Below, in pieces: positions 23,129 through 27,012 of a stretch of DNA of 27,012 nt. The translations under genes were made by a program, and so were the position numbers. The stretch lies in contig CAZJAT010000026.1 of NCBI GenBank assembly GCA_964544145.1, forward strand, positions 1 through 27,012. The letters are read 5' to 3'. Position 1 is the first letter of the stretch, and each line of letters opens with the position of its first letter. This stretch comes from CAZJAT01 sp964544145. Its GTDB lineage: Bacteria > Hydrothermota > 32-111. Under the pieces are notes generated by a model. That model saw nothing but the letters and a program-made list of their open reading frames with translations. It had not been told where the DNA came from and made no database searches.

Positions 23129-26100
23129 TCAGAAATAAGAGTACAATGATACTTCAGCTTTTTGACGGAATCCGAGAAGACCCGTATACTCACTGCTGTA
23201 AACAGCATTAATTGATATAAATTCATTATTATATGATAGGGTTGCTGTAATATTACCCGATGGACCCTCCGGATATTTATAATTAAGCGCAATGGGAACA
23301 GCATTGATTGTGTTATATTGATTAAAAGAAATTTGGGGCTTCACCTGCAATGAGAGTGATTTAATAAAGTAATATTTCACGGAAAACATGATAAGATTTC
23401 TTTTAATGTCAAATTTGAGTGAGTCAGTATATGCATCATCATACAATCCTTTGGTATATCCAACAGTTAAGCCCACTCTATACTGCATTTTGCTTCTTAT
23501 CAGTTGTAACTCATTTTTTAACACATAGTCATTGAATTCCTGTGTCGAACCTAAAGTATTGCTGTTTAATTCATGGTTTATATCAGCAGAAATTTCATAT
23601 ATTAATTCTTTCATTGTCTTGGTCATTCCTAAACTATTTCTACTGTATGAATACAGATTATTACTATACAGGTCGCTGAATGAATACTGATTGTTAATAT
23701 AAATATTTATATCCTTTTTTATCTGCAGCCCTGTACTGTTGTACATATATATATCTGATGAATTTATCTCTCCTCTATTGAATGTTCCAATGCTTGGCAC
23801 ATTGTCTTTATATCTGAATTCGCTGTTCATCCTGAACCCGGATTTGAAAATATCGGAATTCAATGTAAGATCTCTTGATGCCTGAGGAATATTAGATAAA
23901 ACACTTTCTTCAACCTTAATATATTCACCTTCATATTCATCAAAAATATAATTCATACTTAATGAATCATAGACAAAGTCGCCTTTTCCCTTCCCTGCAT
24001 ATATATACTGTTCCTGTATTTTGAATTGTGATAATGAAGTGGAATTGATATATGCCCTTATATTCCACCATGAAAAAACAGCTCCGCTCATTATTGCCCT
24101 CATTAGAACATTATCATTATATGCACCGCTGTCCGGTTCAATACGCTTATACTGAATATTCCCGCTTATATCATACAAACCTATGCGCAAGAGTGTTTTT
24201 AAATTTATCAGCTTTATTTGCCGTTCCAATGCACCTGTTGAATATTCATTTACTGCACTAATCTGAGTATTTTTAAAAACATTCAAACCTGCATTGTGTC
24301 TTATGTATTTTATATTGTTTTTTGTTTCCCTTGTAAATGAATAGTGTGGTGTAATTTCCCAAAATGTTCTCTCTATTTTAACACTCTCATTATTATAGGA
24401 AATCAGATCATTGAATGTGTTCATTCTCTTCATTCCGGTAATACTGAAACCAAAAATACTGTCCACTTTAACATTTAATGACCTCTGAATCATTGAATCA
24501 TAAATACTGTATTTAAAATCGCCATTAAAATGCAAATATGAAATATTGAGAGCATAATTGTCCGCACTATTGAAATCAGTGTAATTTTTATTCTCGCTTT
24601 CAAGCATGATATCAGATGTCTGAGAGTTTTTCCATACGGCATTATACAGTTCAGGCATGTAAACTCTGCTGTAATAAGCTGAATACATTATGTCTGCAAG
24701 CTCTATGTTTTTAAAGCCGAATTCTCCCGTATATGCAATATCATTCTCATATGAGCTGTTCACTGCGTATTTATTGCGTTTGTAGAATCCTCCTCCCGAT
24801 GATAATGATATGTAAAACTTATTGTAATTATAATAAAAATCTCCTGCAAGATAATTTGATTCATATGGCATCTGAAGATAACGGCCGGCATTATAATTAC
24901 CCAGATTCTTACCTGCATAGACATATGCATTTATCATGGGACTATATATATAATCACCATTATTGATTCCTACATAGAAAAAAGATACCCTGTAATCACC
25001 TTCTTTATATCCTGAATAAACAAAAAAAGAATCTTCCAATACATAATCCCCTTCATTTGCACCCACATATTCAGCTGATGATACAAATGCATATGATGAA
25101 TCACTATTGAATGATGAAAAGAATTCTTTTTCTGTTTCACTGTTCAAAGTCTGTTCTTCTCTCATCAACATAAAATTAAACAGTGAATCTCCATATGAAA
25201 AGGTGCCATAATATCCCGTCAGGGAAGAACTCTCCTCATATGTTTGAAATTGTGCATAAACATGAGTACTGGCATCAACATCAACAGCAGGTGAGAATAT
25301 CAATTCGCCTGTCTGATAATTTAAGGTGTAATCTGCATTATCACCATTTTCCATAAGAATACCATTTACATAAACCTTATCCGTACCCGGGGTGATAATA
25401 TAATCAAGCAGCAGCACCTGGTTTACAAGTTTATACGGCCCCTGTACATTATCTGTACAGAAAAACTCTATCTCTTTGTATTTACCCTTTTGACCTGCAA
25501 TGGCTCCGCTTATATCCATATCTGCAATTCTTGTTTCTGCATAAAGTCCGAGAATGTTTCTTTCCCTTTGAGTGAATCTCCCCGAAAATCCATTGAACTT
25601 ATTGTTGCCCAGTGATATCATATTGAAGGAATCATACAAACTGAGATTTACATTTTCAATTTGAGATACAGGTATATTATATGTATTCATTGAAGATGCT
25701 ATGCCATCATCATAAATATATCCCGATATATTCCACTTATCATCTATCTTGCCTTCAACATTCATTTCAAGTGATTGATTAAATGCAACACTTCCATTAT
25801 TATTTACTGATACATTAAAACCCTTAATTCCTCCTACATATACATTTTCATTCAGCACCTGTTCCGTTTTGTTTATGGAATCTGATTCTGCCTCATTAAT
25901 ATCATATAATGAATTCTTGTATTTTATTTGCACAGGTATATGTTTAAAGTATATTGTCACAGAATCATAGATTCCGTTAAAGATAATTCTGCCGTTGTTA
26001 AATGTAAAATGATTACTGTCACTGAGAACCTTTTCCCTGCTTAATATAAGTAGTGAATTATCATATATTACCTGGTCAAAATACAGTGTATCATTATTGA

Positions 26101-26227
26101 TTTGTTCAAAAAACCGAATATCCTGTTTTTCATTAGCACTTGAAATTGATTCCGGATCACCGGCTATATCTTCCGGAAAAATCATCAGGTAGATAAAGGA
26201 AAAAAGGATATATAATATCTGTTTCAT
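23129..26227 (-). CDS. Large outer-membrane beta-barrel candidate with GDY repeats
   Basis: A 1032-residue exported protein that I cannot assign to a named family. An N-terminal signal peptide (MKQILYILFSFIYLMIF) is followed by a beta-rich region and a module near residues 262-330 (QGPYKLVNQ ... GTDKVYVNGILMENG, YTLNYQTGELIFSP), which I recall from large FCB-group surface proteins. From about residue 340 to the end, alternating polar/aromatic strands dominate and the last residue is Phe (SLYSYF), the outer-membrane insertion signal recognised by BamA. Gly-Asp-Tyr-type motifs (YVGANEGDY, SGYKEGDY, YVGINNGDY, YAGKNLGNY) cluster at about residues 386-450 and recur at 739-774 (YAGKGKGDF, YEGEY). 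The ATG overlaps the TGA of the upstream gene (ATGA) and has no own ribosome binding site, so translation is coupled. Function (transport, surface adhesion, secretion partner) is unknown. Confidence 0.72.
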   Translation of the reverse strand: MKQILYILFSFIYLMIFPEDIAGDPESISSANEKQDIRFFEQINNDTLYFDQVIYDNSLLILSREKVLSDSNHFTFNNGRIIFNGIYDSVTIYFKHIPVQIKYKNSLYDINEAESDSINKTEQVLNENVYVGGIKGFNVSVNNNGSVAFNQSLEMNVEGKIDDKWNISGYIYDDGIASSMNTYNIPVSQIENVNLSLYDSFNMISLGNNKFNGFSGRFTQRERNILGLYAETRIADMDISGAIAGQKGKYKEIEFFCTDNVQGPYKLVNQVLLLDYIITPGTDKVYVNGILMENGDNADYTLNYQTGELIFSPAVDVDASTHVYAQFQTYEESSSLTGYYGTFSYGDSLFNFMLMREEQTLNSETEKEFFSSFNSDSSYAFVSSAEYVGANEGDYVLEDSFFVYSGYKEGDYRVSFFYVGINNGDYIYSPMINAYVYAGKNLGNYNAGRYLQMPYESNYLAGDFYYNYNKFYISLSSGGGFYKRNKYAVNSSYENDIAYTGEFGFKNIELADIMYSAYYSRVYMPELYNAVWKNSQTSDIMLESENKNYTDFNSADNYALNISYLHFNGDFKYSIYDSMIQRSLNVKVDSIFGFSITGMKRMNTFNDLISYNNESVKIERTFWEITPHYSFTRETKNNIKYIRHNAGLNVFKNTQISAVNEYSTGALERQIKLINLKTLLRIGLYDISGNIQYKRIEPDSGAYNDNVLMRAIMSGAVFSWWNIRAYINSTSLSQFKIQEQYIYAGKGKGDFVYDSLSMNYIFDEYEGEYIKVEESVLSNIPQASRDLTLNSDIFKSGFRMNSEFRYKDNVPSIGTFNRGEINSSDIYMYNSTGLQIKKDINIYINNQYSFSDLYSNNLYSYSRNSLGMTKTMKELIYEISADINHELNSNTLGSTQEFNDYVLKNELQLIRSKMQYRVGLTVGYTKGLYDDAYTDSLKFDIKRNLIMFSVKYYFIKSLSLQVKPQISFNQYNTINAVPIALNYKYPEGPSGNITATLSYNNEFISINAVYSSEYTGLLGFRQKAEVSLYSYF

Positions 26228-26946
26228 TTTGCTGGAATAGGTTTAACTGATTTTTCATTAAATTGATAAAAAACATCGCCTTTGACTGCTATCGGCACCC
26301 CTGCCTGATAAACACCTTTAAACCAAAGGCCGCCGTTATTAAGAATAAAGATACTGTCATGTTTCATTATATAAATTCTGCTGGATGATACAAAAAACCT
26401 ATTGCAGGATGATGAATATATGGTATCGGGTGTCAGATTTCGGTCATAGCGTATAAGGAATTGATCAGTAAGAACAAAGAGATTATCATTTAAATCCCTT
26501 TCAAGCTGGTTCACATTGCCTGTTAATCTTATTGCAAAGTCACCTTCTGTCTTATTGTTCTTTAAAAAGTCTATAATACCATTTTCTTCATTATATAGAT
26601 AATAACCATCAGAAATTCTTACAAAATATCTATAATTGGTTATAAGCGGAATCAATCCCTTTTCCCTGCCATCCTTGCTGATTATATGAATTGCATTATC
26701 AGATAACAGATACATTATATTTGAATACACATTTATATCTGATGCATAATAGGAAAGCTGTATTCTCCATTGGAAATTATTGTCATACATTGAAAGATAA
26801 TTATTTTCCAAAAGAATAAAATTATCATTTATAGGAATAAGTTCAGCATAATACAATGTATCCGTTTTCATTGAAAACGAGAAGAACAATGAACTAATTG
26901 CCAGCCATATTCCTGTCTGTTTGAATATCCTTAATATGGTTATCAT
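26224..26946 (-). CDS. Exported protein of unknown function, coupled to the barrel gene
   Basis: About 240 residues, no recognised family. From the chosen start (MITILRIFKQTG) a hydrophobic stretch IWLAISSLFFSF forms a signal peptide. The mature part is beta-rich with repeated short strands (NNYLSMYDNNFQW, NAIHIISKDGRE, NGIIDFLKNN, DQFLIRYDRNL), compatible with a small beta-propeller or WD-like fold. The open frame extends further upstream to an ATG at 26994, but that part overlaps the end of purF in another frame and is probably not translated. Even the start at 26946 overlaps purF by 53 nt and has no clear ribosome binding site; a TTG at 26889 just after the purF stop is an alternative. The ATGA junction with the barrel gene suggests the two proteins work together at the envelope. 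Confidence 0.6.
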   Translation of the reverse strand: MITILRIFKQTGIWLAISSLFFSFSMKTDTLYYAELIPINDNFILLENNYLSMYDNNFQWRIQLSYYASDINVYSNIMYLLSDNAIHIISKDGREKGLIPLITNYRYFVRISDGYYLYNEENGIIDFLKNNKTEGDFAIRLTGNVNQLERDLNDNLFVLTDQFLIRYDRNLTPDTIYSSSCNRFFVSSSRIYIMKHDSIFILNNGGLWFKGVYQAGVPIAVKGDVFYQFNEKSVKPIPAK

Positions 26947-27012
26947 CAATTTTAACGGGATACTTCCCGCTGAAGCATGCATCGCAGAAAACATTGTTAT
27001 TCATTCCAACAC
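26894..27012 (-). CDS. purF: Amidophosphoribosyltransferase, C-terminal fragment (cut by window edge)
   Basis: The last 38 codons of a gene entering from the right edge. The translation contains VFCDACFSGKYPVKID and then ends at TAG after NMAGN. The FCxACFxGxYP motif is characteristic of the C-terminus of PurF, the first enzyme of purine synthesis (PRPP + glutamine to phosphoribosylamine). Only the tail is visible, so active-site residues cannot be checked. It is in a different frame from the downstream exported protein, with which it overlaps. Identification rests on this one motif. Confidence 0.7.
   Translation of the reverse strand, partial: VGMNNNVFCDACFSGKYPVKIDDNHIKDIQTDRNMAGN

Overview
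The window is about one-third G+C and comes from a bacterium with an outer membrane. Two secreted proteins end in a C-terminal domain of the type IX secretion (T9SS) kind. One of these is a gingipain-like C25 peptidase. There is also a large outer-membrane-barrel candidate, a soluble-adenylyl-cyclase-type cyclase and many TPR proteins. This combination fits the Fibrobacteres-Chlorobi-Bacteroidetes superphylum or an allied candidate phylum (WOR-3 or Cloacimonadota-like lineages). That placement is inference from gene content; there is no rRNA or tRNA in the window.

Positions 1-7404 hold a cyclase/TPR block. A minus-strand chain encodes a C1-C2-ATPase protein whose TPR tail is cut short, followed by two TPR-only proteins in two further reading frames, linked by an 11-nt gap and an ATGA stop/start overlap. 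A third related TPR protein is transcribed divergently on the plus strand. The 220-nt gap between them carries two back-to-back promoter candidates, and hairpins close both ends of the block.

Positions 7433-15188 hold a minus-strand operon that I consider the most interesting system here. In order of transcription it has a near-perfect sigma-54 promoter, an unlisted 27-codon ORF with a strong ribosome binding site, and a GspE/PilB-type motor ATPase with a response-regulator receiver fused to its C-terminus. It continues with a six-PAS hybrid histidine kinase (HisKA-HATPase-REC-REC-Hpt), a small single-pass membrane protein and a pseudopilin. The kinase carries an Hpt domain but no output domain, and its neighbour is a motor with a receiver domain. 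This suggests a phosphorelay that ends directly on a type IV pilus or type II secretion motor.

Positions 15189-19840 hold a secreted 14-bladed LVIVD-repeat protein with a T9SS-like tail, an HD-domain phosphohydrolase, a HemW/HemN-like radical SAM protein and a small Trp-rich ORF. The small ORF and the radical SAM gene lie in the same frame. The 45 codons between them are open and protein-like, broken only by one TAA, so they may be one damaged or split gene.

Positions 20005-27012 hold the plus-strand C25 peptidase, which converges with only 4 nt to spare on a minus-strand set: the C-terminus of purF (cut by the window edge), a small exported protein that overlaps it, and a 1032-residue outer-membrane-barrel candidate with Gly-Asp-Tyr repeats. 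No CRISPR array, insertion sequence, tRNA or rRNA was recognised.
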